DNA of 20,189 nucleotides from Ochromonadaceae sp. CCMP2298 (Eukaryota; Sar; Synurophyceae; Ochromonadales; Ochromonadaceae). This document shows, piece after piece, positions 1 through 7,968 of the stretch. A program made the translations under genes and the position numbers. Within the stretch, counting starts at the first letter, position 1. Each line of letters opens with the position of its first letter. The DNA is taken from positions 1 to 20,189 of the forward strand of contig MU633897.1 of assembly GCA_026770595.1 (NCBI GenBank), in the 5' to 3' direction. The notes beneath the pieces were generated by a model. The model did no database searches. It was given only the letters and a program-made list of their open reading frames with translations, and had not been told where the DNA came from.

Positions 1-1
1 T

Positions 2-355
2 ATGCAGGGCTACATCGATAGGGGTATGCCTATGAAGCTCCTCGCTGCCGGAGCTACGTCTGTGTCGAATGGGGTGTTTGGCCAGGGCCCCTCGGTGCCA
101 GGCTACCAGCACCAGGCCACGCCCAGACCCCCCTCCCACGGTCACCCAATGACCAGCGATGCGGACATGCCCTACTGGCTGAAGCCCCCCCCCCAGCGCG
201 GCTCCGCCCCCTTGGATCCCCGCAACGACAAGAGGGTGAGACGCCAGGGGAACGAGAACAGCGCCCCCGTCTACAACTTTAACATCACTGTCACTGGTGA
301 TGTTAACGCTCCCCTGCACCTCAACGCGGGCCAGGGGAGCAGCTCCGACCTGTGA
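2..355 (+). CDS. C-terminal part of an unrecognised protein (5' end outside window)
   Basis: An open frame enters from the left edge and ends at a stop at 353-355, giving about 117 residues. The ATG at position 2 may simply be an internal Met, so the gene is treated as truncated by the window. The visible protein is rich in Pro, Gly, His and Gln over its first 65 residues and looks disordered. It ends in a more ordered stretch (VYNFNITVTGDVNAPLHLN, about residues 90-108) that could form beta strands, followed by a Gly/Ser tail. I do not recognise the family. The gene is convergent with the small minus-strand gene at 714-1145. A strong hairpin follows the stop by about 20 bases. Confidence 0.5.
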   Translation: MQGYIDRGMPMKLLAAGATSVSNGVFGQGPSVPGYQHQATPRPPSHGHPMTSDADMPYWLKPPPQRGSAPLDPRNDKRVRRQGNENSAPVYNFNITVTGDVNAPLHLNAGQGSSSDL

Positions 356-713
356 GGTCGAGGCTGAAGACTACGGCCACCGCAGCTATGGAAGCTGCGG
401 GGCCAACTACACTAGTACAGCACGTCGGCTGGTGTAGCATCGTAGACTAGACCAGACACTACATTAGCTGAGCTGCTAGTTATTGCTCTTAACTTAAAAG
501 AAGCAGATTTTAATTCAACTTGCTTCAATTCACAGATTACAATTCAACTTCAGGAGAAGAACAGTGGGCACCTGCAGCAGAGACAATCGGCAGTAGGGCT
601 GTTCTAGAAACGAAGAGCACTTCGTGTGCAAGTGCGTGTTCTCTGCTATACCCAGCTTACCTATGCAGTCGGCCATCCAGCCAGCTTGCCAGCCGGTGCA
701 CACATGCTACCAG
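356..713. other. Intergenic space between convergent genes
   Basis: This is the presumed 3' flank of the first gene and of the minus-strand gene at 714-1145. Apart from the stem-loop at 375-404, and a change near 470-545 to more AT-rich sequence, I see no gene, RNA or repeat. Confidence 0.4.
375..404 (+). other. Stem-loop in the 3' flank of the first gene
   Basis: GGCC-a-CCGCAGCT at 375-387 pairs with AGCTGCGGGGCC at 393-404. This makes a 12-bp stem with one bulged A and a 5-base loop, starting 20 bases after the stop codon. It could be a 3'UTR structure. There is no evidence for its function. Confidence 0.5.
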
Positions 714-1145
714 CTACAGGTCTGCGAGCATGAGGGGACTGGCGATGCGCAGCTCCTCCTCCTTGGCCCACATGGTCAGCAGCTCAAGCGTCCCCTGGCA
801 CTGGATGTTGATATCCTCCATCCACGTCAAAAGCCACCACCTGCGCAGCTGCGAGAAGCGCTTGCGAAGCACGCAGACTGACTTGCCCTCGCGGCGCCAC
901 TCCGACATGAGTACTGGCACCGAGTCGAGAAGCTGGTCTAAGTGGCACACGGGCTGGAAGCGATGGAAATCGATCAGGTTGAACACGACCTGTGGAGAAC
1001 CTTCAGTCACGCGTGCGGCTTCCAAATACAAAGAGCCGACACGTCGCCTGACGCCGGCGAACTCAGTCTCGTCGGAGTCCTCGCCGGAGTCCACGCCGGA
1101 GTCCACGCCGGCGTCCTCCAGATGCTGCTCCTCGAAGAGGTCCAT
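714..1145 (-). CDS. Small acidic-N-terminus protein of unknown family (143 aa)
   Basis: This is a complete minus-strand frame from ATG (1145-1143) to TAG (716-714) with no intron needed. The first 25 residues are strongly acidic and contain a short tandem (VDSGVDSGEDSDE) that comes from a 12-base DNA repeat. The rest (residues about 35-143) has a natural-looking mix of hydrophobic, aromatic and charged residues, including a Trp-rich run (RRWWLLTWMEDI) and a helix-like C-terminus. I do not recognise the family. It lies on the same strand as, and about 450 bp downstream of, the SQD2-like gene, with a foldback repeat in between. Other frames across this stretch are also open, so the call is moderate. 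Confidence 0.5.
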   Translation of the reverse strand: MDLFEEQHLEDAGVDSGVDSGEDSDETEFAGVRRRVGSLYLEAARVTEGSPQVVFNLIDFHRFQPVCHLDQLLDSVPVLMSEWRREGKSVCVLRKRFSQLRRWWLLTWMEDINIQCQGTLELLTMWAKEEELRIASPLMLADL

Positions 1146-1205
1146 GGCAAGCCCTTAAAAACACTATCACCACAGGCAATAAGTAATATTCGCAGTCTCC
1201 GCCTC

Positions 1206-1327
1206 AGTGGCGCTTTCCTGCCTCGTCTTCTGGATGGTGCCTCGATTTTTTCCCGCCCTCGGCCTGCGGCCTCGTGCTGGGAAAAAATCTCGTCGCCACC
1301 CAAAAAACTCGGCTGGAAAGCGCCACT
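1206..1327. repeat. Foldback inverted repeat, about 49-bp arms
   Basis: The left arm at 1206-1254 (AGTGGCGCTTTCC ... TTTTTTCCC) is the imperfect reverse complement of the right arm at 1279-1327 (GGGAAAAAAT ... GGAAAGCGCCACTT). A 24-base GC-rich loop separates them. Both arm ends match well and the middles are diverged. The repeat sits between the SQD2-like gene and the small gene at 714-1145. It could be a small foldback transposon or an intergenic RNA structure. The rest of 1146-1591 holds a weaker 11-base inverted repeat (1483-1493 with 1534-1544) and nothing else I can support. Confidence 0.6.
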
Positions 1328-1591
1328 TTCGGGCGTCGACACGAAATTACTAATCGGAGAAAATCGGACCCAAATCGGTCCCCATTTTCCAGCCTGCACC
1401 TGATGATCAACCCGCAACTTATTTTCAAGTAACTAGGTTCCTATGAGCTTCTTATGTAATTACATCTCCAGTATCTCCATACCTGGCGGCGGTTGCACGA
1501 TCCAGCATACTGCGTTTTGAATACCTGCGTACTACCGCCACCAGCCCGCATAAACAATATGTACCCCCGCCCCCCTCCCACTGCCGCATTT

Positions 1592-3152
1592 CTATATGCG
1601 CTGCATCAGCGCGTCCTCGATCTCCCTCACGTGCGCGCCGCTCTCGTCTCTGGATCGGTGGATGGCGATGGCGCGGCGGTAGTGCACGTTTCGCAATCTG
1701 GCGGTCGCCGCCTCCCAGCTCCAGCCCTGCGCCCACTCCCACCCCTGCTGGCCCATCTGCTTGCGCAGCGGCTCGTCAGCGATGAGGTCCTTTACGTGCC
1801 TTGAGAACTGCACCATGTCGTCCTTGTTGACAGCTAGCAGCCCGGTCTTCATGGGCTGGATCAGATCCACCACGCCGCCCGCACCCACGCCCACCACTGG
1901 CACTCCTGATGCCATGGACTCCATCACCACGAAGCCTAGTGTCTCTGAGTCCGAGGGCATGGTGAAGATGTCCACTGAGGCGTAGGCTTGGCTCAGCTCC
2001 TCGCCTGGGGGTGGTGGAATGATGTGGGGGGGCGGGGGCTATTAATGCAAGAGTTCGGGCAGAGGGCAGGGAAGAGGGCAGAGGGCATCCCGTTGCACGT
2101 AACATATCTGATATTCCACAGTACACAAAATCCATAGTTTCCCCATGCACACAGGCATACGGTCTAAACAGTCAACACAGTCCATAGAATACACTGTACA
2201 CACTATATGTACTGTACGTACCGACGACCTGTCCCGCGAAGTGCACCGGGTAGTCCCGGAAGAGCTCTCGCAGATCCGCCTCTGCTGGGCCCTTGCCCAC
2301 CAACGCCAAGCGGGCACCCGGGTTAGCGTCCAGCACCGCCTTTAGGCGATCCAGCTTCTTCTCGTACCCCAGCCGCCCCACGTAGAGCAGCAGCGGGGCC
2401 TCGGGGTGACCGTCGCTGAGCCGGGCGCGCATCTTGGCGTCTCTGAAGGTGGGAGAGAAGACCTCCGTGTTGATGCCCTTCTGCCACACATCCACGCGCC
2501 GCACGCCCGCCTGCGTTAGCGTCTCCTGCAGCTGCGGAGAGGTGCAGAGCACCAGATCTGCGAACTGGTGGTAGTAGCCGATGCAGAACTTGGCCAGTTC
2601 GATGCTGCCCGGGACGTTCGCGTAGGCGCGTGCGTAGCTGACGAGGTCAGTGTGGTAGCTCATGAGTAACGGTACGTCCAGCAGACGCGCCCACAGGATG
2701 GCCGGGTTCAGGATGGCCGAGGGCGAGCTGACGTGGATGATGTCTGGCTTGAACTCCTTGATGAGCTTGAGCACGTTGCCCTTGAGGTCGAAGGTGACAG
2801 TGACGAACTTGTAGAGGGGGAACTCGAACCCGCGCGCTGAGGTGATCGGGTACCCCAGGAAGTCCGTGGGCCTGTTGGGGTCCGCGTCAGGCGTTATGAT
2901 GGACACTTCGTCGCCGGCGTTTTTGAGATATTTGAGCATCTCTTTGAACCTGTTTGCATAGCCGCTCACGTAGTTGAAGGGCGTGGGCTCCACCAGGAGC
3001 AGCACCTTCATGGGTTTCTCCACGTGGGGTGGGATCTCGGAGACGGTGGCAGCAGTCCTCTGGCGAGTGATTGTTTTCGCAAGCGGCACGAAAGCCTGGT
3101 GCGGCAGCAGCAATGAGAGCCATAGGAGCTGCACGAAGATGGTTGCAAGCAT
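1592..3152 (-). CDS. SQD2: Sulfoquinovosyltransferase SQD2-like (sulfolipid synthase), plastid targeted
   Basis: The expected reaction is transfer of sulfoquinovose from UDP-sulfoquinovose to diacylglycerol, making the thylakoid lipid SQDG. Exon 1 is 3152-2222 and exon 2 is 2004-1592. The intron (2221-2005, 217 bp) starts GTACGTAC and ends CCCCCAG, and splicing joins VVG to EELSQAYASVDIF in frame. The product is 447 aa. Residues 1-20 form a signal peptide, and HQAFVPLA follows with a Phe near the predicted cleavage site, then a basic, Ser/Thr-containing region, typical of plastid import through secondary membranes. The GT-B fold of family GT4 follows: KVLLLVEPTPFNYVSGYANR (about 49-68), DIIHVSSPS, the YVGRLGYEKKLDRL donor-side motif, and E331-x7-E339 within PSDSETLGFVVMESMASG. 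Length and order fit SQD2. Other GT4 enzymes are possible but less likely. Confidence 0.88.
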
Positions 3153-3271
3153 CGTTAAGCGCGCTGTGTGTGAGAGATCGAGGAGACGCGCCGGAACAGG
3201 TCAGCCGGCTCTGGAACGCGTGCGGGAATGCCGGCGCAGGGTTCACCTACCCTAACAGCAGGTCTGGGCCC

Positions 3272-3365
3272 AACGAAAGCAGAGTGGAGCGTCCAGCGGG
3301 AGGACTGGAGGTTCGAAAGTACCTGGAGGGTAGATCCTCGTGGGCAGATCCACTCTGCTTTCGTT
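3272..3365. repeat. Perfect 17-bp inverted repeat with a 60-base loop
   Basis: AACGAAAGCAGAGTGGA at 3272-3288 is exactly complementary to TCCACTCTGCTTTCGTT at 3349-3365. It lies upstream of the SQD2-like gene (-) and just before the decayed coding fragment at 3449-3898 (+). It may be the remains of a mobile element or a structured leader. The remainder of 3153-3448 shows no gene I can support. Confidence 0.55.
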
Positions 3366-3448
3366 TGATCTCTCCGCCCAAATGTTCAGAGTTCCCAGGT
3401 CCAGGTGAGGTCCCCTTATGTCTCCCAAAGATCTCCCAAAGTTAACTA

Positions 3449-3898
3449 CGACTCACCACTGTCAAGGACTCCTCAAAGAAATCGAAATCCAAAGACTATG
3501 AGGCACTGTTTGAATACTTTATAAAACATGCAGAGGGAAATTTAGCCTAGGATGTTCAAAACATGCCCAACTCTCGACGCGCGATCCTGGGGTTGTTCTA
3601 TAAGTTTCTGAAGAACACATATAATAAGGAAAAAGCTAATACGGTTGCTCTGCATTTGAAGGGTGCTGGATGCGCACATCTGCAGTGATTCCGACATGCA
3701 AGACTACATAAAAAAGGCCGCTCTTGTACAAGGTGGTGACTGTCTGCAGCGGATCTGGCCTCTCAGAAGCAGAAGGTCAACAGAGAAAAGCTCCAAGCCG
3801 AGCAGCTGGAGGGCAGACGCTCAGATTGGTTAGAAGAACACCTACCCATCATCCACAAGGAACTCGGGGTCAATGTGAGCGACGAAGAGGCGCACTAG
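3449..3898 (+). pseudogene. Decayed coding fragment of unknown family
   Basis: Protein-like sequence can be followed across this stretch only by tolerating damage. Frame 1 reads SKDYEALFEYFIKHAEGNLA and meets TAG at 3548-3550. It then continues as RRAILGLFYKFLKNTYNKEK. Near 3664 the sense shifts by one base (HICSDSDMQDYIKKAALVQ). Near 3745-3758 it returns to the first frame as QKQKVNREKLQAEQLEG, then WLEEHLPIIHKELGVNV, and ends at TAG 3896-3898. The residues are Lys/Glu-rich with helix-like patterns. The base composition is more AT-rich than in the neighbouring genes, which suggests a different origin. I do not recognise the family; it could be the C-terminal part of a mobile-element protein or of an ordinary gene. 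The shift near 3745 could alternatively hide a tiny intron. Confidence 0.45.
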
Positions 3899-4080
3899 CT
3901 AAGTGTTACGGTATATCTCATCGAATGCACCTGAATCTGATGTAATTCGAATAATGCAAGTCTGTCTGTCAAGCCCTCGGCAGAGAGTTCAATGCCCCAG
4001 CCGAACATTACAAAGAAAAGAATCAGTGATGCACCCGCCCAGAGCACAGGGGACCAAAGCGGGCCGCGCTTGGGTACCAT

Positions 4081-5189
4081 CTATGTACACCTCCACCTGT
4101 TCCCGCACCCGAGGCACTCCACGAAGACCGTCATGGGCTCGTCCGAACTGCGCGTCTGCAGCGAGTAGTGAGACGTCTTGGTGCCCTTGCACTTGCGGCA
4201 CGTGAACTCGCCCCCCTTGTCAGGGTCGATGCCGTTGGCCTGCAGCATGGCGTTGCGGGTGATCTCGTACAGATCCGACCGCCGCGCGAGCATGGCTTGC
4301 TTGGCTACCACCTCCCTAGCCCCACGCACATCGTCAGCAGCGAGATCGTTGGTGCTCAGGAACGCAAGGTCTCCAGGGTCGATAATGCCGCCAATAAGAT
4401 CTTGCCGCAGACGCTGAGGTATTTCGGAGGTTAGGGGAGGCTAGGGGGGCGCGAGGAGGCAGTAGAGAGTCAGGCGTGCTTACCTCATTCTTCTTCAAGT
4501 TGAAGTTAAGCGACTTGGCTTTGTTGAGATACGCCTTCATGTCGGTGTCCATGTTGAAGAGCTTGTTCACGGACGCCTCGACGTTGAAGCCGATAAAGTT
4601 CGAGAAGCTAGCGCTCACCTGCCCGTGGAAACGCTGCGCAAACATATCCATAATCTGTAGACGAGGAAAGGGCAGAGGGAATCAGCAACCATCACAGCGC
4701 AGTATGCTGACTAAGGCTTACGTTTCGCCGACCGAGGGAGAGCAGTGCAAACCTGCTATCCTGGAAGTGGCTGTCGTCGTTATCGTCGATCTCCTCGCTC
4801 TTCGACGCCTGCGCATTCTCCGGCTTCTCCAGCTTCTCCTCAACCTTCTGTGCCGCCTCTCCCTTCACCTCAACCTTTAATTCTCCCTTCACCAACTTTA
4901 CGGACGGCGCTGGCTCGCCCTTTGGCTTCTCTTGCTCTCCAGAGCAATCTTTCTTCCACTTCGAGAGCAGCACTTTCGACTCCGCGCCGATGTTGTCCCC
5001 GGCGTGCTTCTTCTTCAGTTCCTGTATCGTCAGGCCTATCTTCGTCCTCCGCAAGATGTCTATCGTAATCGGGACAGCAGTGAGTGCCTTCAGGACGTCT
5101 TTGATTTCCTCCTGCGCATCATCGGACTCGAGAGCTTTCTCCAGCGCGGTGCGGTAGCCCACGACCTCGTTCTCCGCCCGAGAACTCAT
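4081..5189 (-). CDS. TFIIS: Transcription elongation factor S-II (TFIIS)
   Basis: TFIIS rescues backtracked RNA polymerase II by inserting an acidic hairpin into the active site to stimulate transcript cleavage. The exons are 5189-4722, 4654-4484 and 4413-4081. The introns are 67 and 70 bp, both GTAAG...AG and both phase 0. The product is 323 aa, close to the 300-310 of yeast and human TFIIS. Residues 1-80 match the N-terminal LW domain (ITIDILRRTKIGLTIQELKK, then LLSKWKK). A Lys/Glu-rich linker follows. The central polymerase-binding domain spans about 155-265 (AYLNKAKSLNFNLKKNE, then LRQDLIGGIIDPGDLAFLST). The C-terminal zinc ribbon has CxxC...CxxC (CRKCKG, CLGCGNRW) and the catalytic hairpin QTRSSDEPMT, with the invariant Asp-Glu pair. 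The upstream TTG extension of the frame is rejected in favour of ATG at 5189. Confidence 0.95.
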
Positions 5190-5355
5190 GGCGCCAGTCA
5201 ATTAACTATGCAGAACCGAAGCCACGTGAAGGTGGTCGATCGACGGGGACTCGTCCAATCACTCTTGCAGCAAGTGAGCTGTTACTCGTATCAGTCCTTC
5301 ACAAGTGCAGGCATCACGACATTGACCTCTCGAGCTCCCTCGGGCCCTCACACGG

Positions 5356-5771
5356 GGCAAAAAATCGCAACAAAAAAATAATAAGTCGCAAACATTTTGA
5401 CAGGTGGAAACGGCCCAATTAGCGCCAACCTGAATTCCAGTTATTGATCAATATTACATTTGCATCAAAGTTATACGTATTTATAACAATGATTTAGTAC
5501 TGTAACATATATATTGCACATCAAGAAAACATGTCATTTTGAACAAAGTGCTCGTCGTAAACGATGCGCATAGATGGATCCGATGATAATGCGGTATATA
5601 AGTTATTGATGTGCAATACCTATATTACATTACTAAAACATTGTTATATATGCATATAACTTTGATGCAGATGTAATATTGATCAATAACTGGAATTCAG
5701 GTTGGCGCTAATTGCGCCGTTTCCAACTGTCAAAATGTTTGCGACTTATTTTTTTGTTGCGACTTTTTGCC
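5356..5771. repeat. Inverted-repeat element between the divergent TFIIS and DHHC genes
   Basis: The left arm begins GGCAAAAAATCGCAAC at 5356. The right arm, read on the minus strand from 5771, begins GGCAAAAAGTCGCAAC. The two arms agree at most positions for about 170 bases, including the runs AAGTCGCAAACATTTTGACA and CCAACCTGAATTCCAG. The centre (about 5530-5600) is unique and includes GGATCC. Arms are AT-rich against a GC-rich background. No internal gene and no clear target-site duplication are visible. A half copy lies at 16782-16985. It could be a MITE-like transposon, or a divergent promoter module since it fills the TFIIS-DHHC promoter space. The rest of 5190-5951 holds only a (CAG)-type run with two GCAGCACCTGGAG units at about 5848-5894, upstream of the DHHC start. 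Confidence 0.85.
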
Positions 5772-5951
5772 GAACGGGAATTGGATGCGAGCCTCCGCGG
5801 TGGAGTTGGATTTCCAAGTATCCAAGGATATTCATTATAATCCCTTGAGCAGCACCTGGAGGAGCAGCAGCACCTGGAGCAGCAGCAGCAGCAGGCCCCT
5901 CTCTCTGCGGCCTTGCGAAGCTCCCCCTTGGAACACGACACAGCAGCGACA

Positions 5952-7027
5952 ATGATTCATCAACATATTCGAGAGCCTTTAGAGCGGTGGTTCTGCCCCT
6001 GCGTCCAGGCGAGCTCGGATCTCTCAGATGATGGCCAGTGGGTGAGCTCACCCGTGAAGATAGGCAGCTCCATCCTCCTGTACGGCAGGCGGAAGTCGGC
6101 CTTCCCCGCTCACTGCCTGGTGGGACCGGACTGGCCCTTCGTCTGCTTAGTGTTGTTCTTGATAGTGGCCGTCAACGCCGTCGTTCTCGGAGTCATCTCC
6201 CCCATCGGATGGCCGCCGGTGCTTATCGGGCTGGTCGGGACGTTGGTGCTGATGGTGACCTACTGCCGCACTGCTTTCTCCGACCCTGGCATCGTCTACA
6301 GGAACGACTGCGATGCCCCGCTCAGACCCAGTCGAGACATAGAGAGCATAGAGAGCATAGAGAGCATTGACGACAAGCCCACCCTGCAGACGCCCATAAT
6401 GCAGGGTGAGGGTGGGCCCTCTCTGCACCTCCCGCACAGTATGGACTGCGGCCAGTGCGATTTCAAGCGCCCCTACTCAGCGAGGCACTGCGATTACTGT
6501 GGGACCTGCGTAGATCAGCTCGACCACCACTGCCCCTGGTAAGCACACGCCCTAAACACCGCCGCTACTCTCTCCCATCCCTCCCTTGCTTTGCTTTTGC
6601 ATTCTCCACGCGCCTCGTTCCATGTCCCATGTCCCCTGCTTTCTGTCCCCTATTCCCTATTCCCTGTAACCCTGTAACCCTGTAATTCTGTCCTCTGTAA
6701 CCCTGTAACCCTGTAACCCTGTCCTCTGTACCCTGTAAATCTGTCCTCTGTCCTCTACCACATGGGTCCCATATCCCTGCCCCATGTCACCTATTCCATG
6801 TCCCCTATTCCCTATTCTCTATCCTCTGTTCCCTGTACCTTGTCCTCTATCCTCTATCCTCTGTCCCCTGTTGCAGGTCTGGCAAGTGCATCGGCGCGAA
6901 GAACCTGAAAGCCTTCTACCTGTTCACCGGCATGCTGTGTCTGCAGATCTACTACCTTATGGGCTGCTTCCTCTACTACATCATCTACTTAGCTGACGTG
7001 GGGGCGCCTACGGGGCCTCACTTCTAA
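5952..7027 (+). CDS. DHHC-type protein S-palmitoyltransferase
   Basis: DHHC enzymes attach palmitate to cysteines of membrane-associated proteins from the cytosolic face of the secretory membranes. Exon 1 is 5952-6538 and exon 2 is 6877-7027. The 338-bp intron (6539-6876) interrupts the Trp codon right after DHHCP. The product is 245 aa. Two membrane helices (about 60-82 and 87-104) precede the DPG motif (FSDPGIVY, 109-116). The cysteine-rich domain follows (CGQCDFKRPYSARHCDYCG, 166-184) with the catalytic DHHC at 191-194. A third helix spans about 208-235. The usual fourth helix and TTxE motif are absent: the frame stops 10 residues after helix 3. Either this is a shortened form or a further exon has been missed. 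Residues 130-139 carry a small IES tandem. The ATG at 5952 is chosen over an upstream TTG. Confidence 0.88.
6545..6870 (+). repeat. Pyrimidine-rich microsatellite intron of the DHHC gene
   Basis: The intron is almost entirely low complexity. CTGTAACC-type units run at about 6663-6760, followed by CCCTATTC and CCTCTAT variants to about 6865, ending TTGCAG. It is read as simple-sequence expansion inside an intron and nothing in it looks coding. Confidence 0.7.
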
Positions 7028-7968
7028 CAGCCCGGTGGGCAGTCTCTGCTCTCTCGCCGCCCTGAACATAACGAGGGAGCACAGCTCAGCTCTCAGCATT
7101 CCAATATGCGTTGAGAGTAGTCTGGGTCTGCAGCACATTTTTGAAAGTACATTTGTCTTTGAACGATTAGCACCCTATATGCACGTGGACCACCCCGCTT
7201 CTTTATGCTGAGTTAGAAATGCTGGCTTGGTACAGTAGGGGGGGATGACGGAAGCGTGGGCTCTACGGGCAGCCTCACAGCGGGCGCGTTTTGTATATTT
7301 GATTTGTTTGTGTGCGTAAATGAATTAAATCTTGAAAAGCGCGCTACGGGCACTTTCGGCCCGACAAAAGTCGTACAATTATAATCCCATTGATAAGCAA
7401 CCCCTCTTACAGTATTAATTAGTGTGAAGCCAAAGTATAGAAGTATAGTAAAAGCGATTCCAGACAGAGGTTTCCACCGTAAGTTACAGCAATTGCGGGA
7501 GTGCCCCTGTTCCCATTTTTGCGTTTTTTTCGTCTATTTAGGCGCTGTTTATCCTGTTTTCTCGCATACTTGACGAGACCGGGCTTTTCGCCAAACGGCC
7601 GGCTTCTGGAGCTGGCTCGTCGAAAAGTGATGATGCTTTGAGGCCACGCGATCTGAAAACTGAGGAGGCCACAGTGGCGGAGCAATCTCACCTTCTGGTC
7701 GCACTTTGGAAGTTTGGGCAGTGCGTCCTCAGGGGAAAGAAAACCCCGAGTTGACCCAGCAGGCAAAAAGATCCAGCTGCTGCGAATTAAGATCAAGGCA
7801 AAGATCCGCTTGGCTCCGTAGACTTGATCTTCGCTGCCCCCCGCTAGATCCTTTATTTCTTTTTACTGCACGTCTGCGAGGCTATGCCCACAGTGAAGAT
7901 ATTTAAGTGTGTAGCTTCCAATTGAGTCCAGTGATAACCTAGACCGTGCTCTGACCGAACCGCGGATC
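7028..7968. other. Intergenic region between the DHHC gene and the fusion gene
   Basis: About 940 bp hold the DHHC 3' flank and the promoter of the downstream gene. I see no convincing gene. A 125-codon minus-strand frame at 7419-7796 lacks protein-like features. There is a short inverted repeat, AAGATCAAG (7789-7797) with CTTGATCTT (7823-7831). No tRNA or promoter motif could be supported. Confidence 0.4.

Noticed and set aside
942-1403. 153-codon plus-strand frame
   Set aside because: It overlaps the minus-strand 143-aa gene and the foldback repeat and contains only repeat-derived and ordinary shadow sequence.
4476-4880. Plus-strand Leu-rich frame
   Set aside because: It lies antisense to TFIIS exons 1 and 2, which are certain.
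5190-5201. TTG start extending TFIIS by four residues
   Set aside because: The ATG at 5189 fits the family N-terminus and a TTG start is unlikely in a nuclear gene.
5735-5850. 37-codon frame starting at the element ATG upstream of the DHHC gene
   Set aside because: It may act as an upstream frame but is not conserved in sequence with the other arms beyond the repeat itself, so it is not called as a gene.
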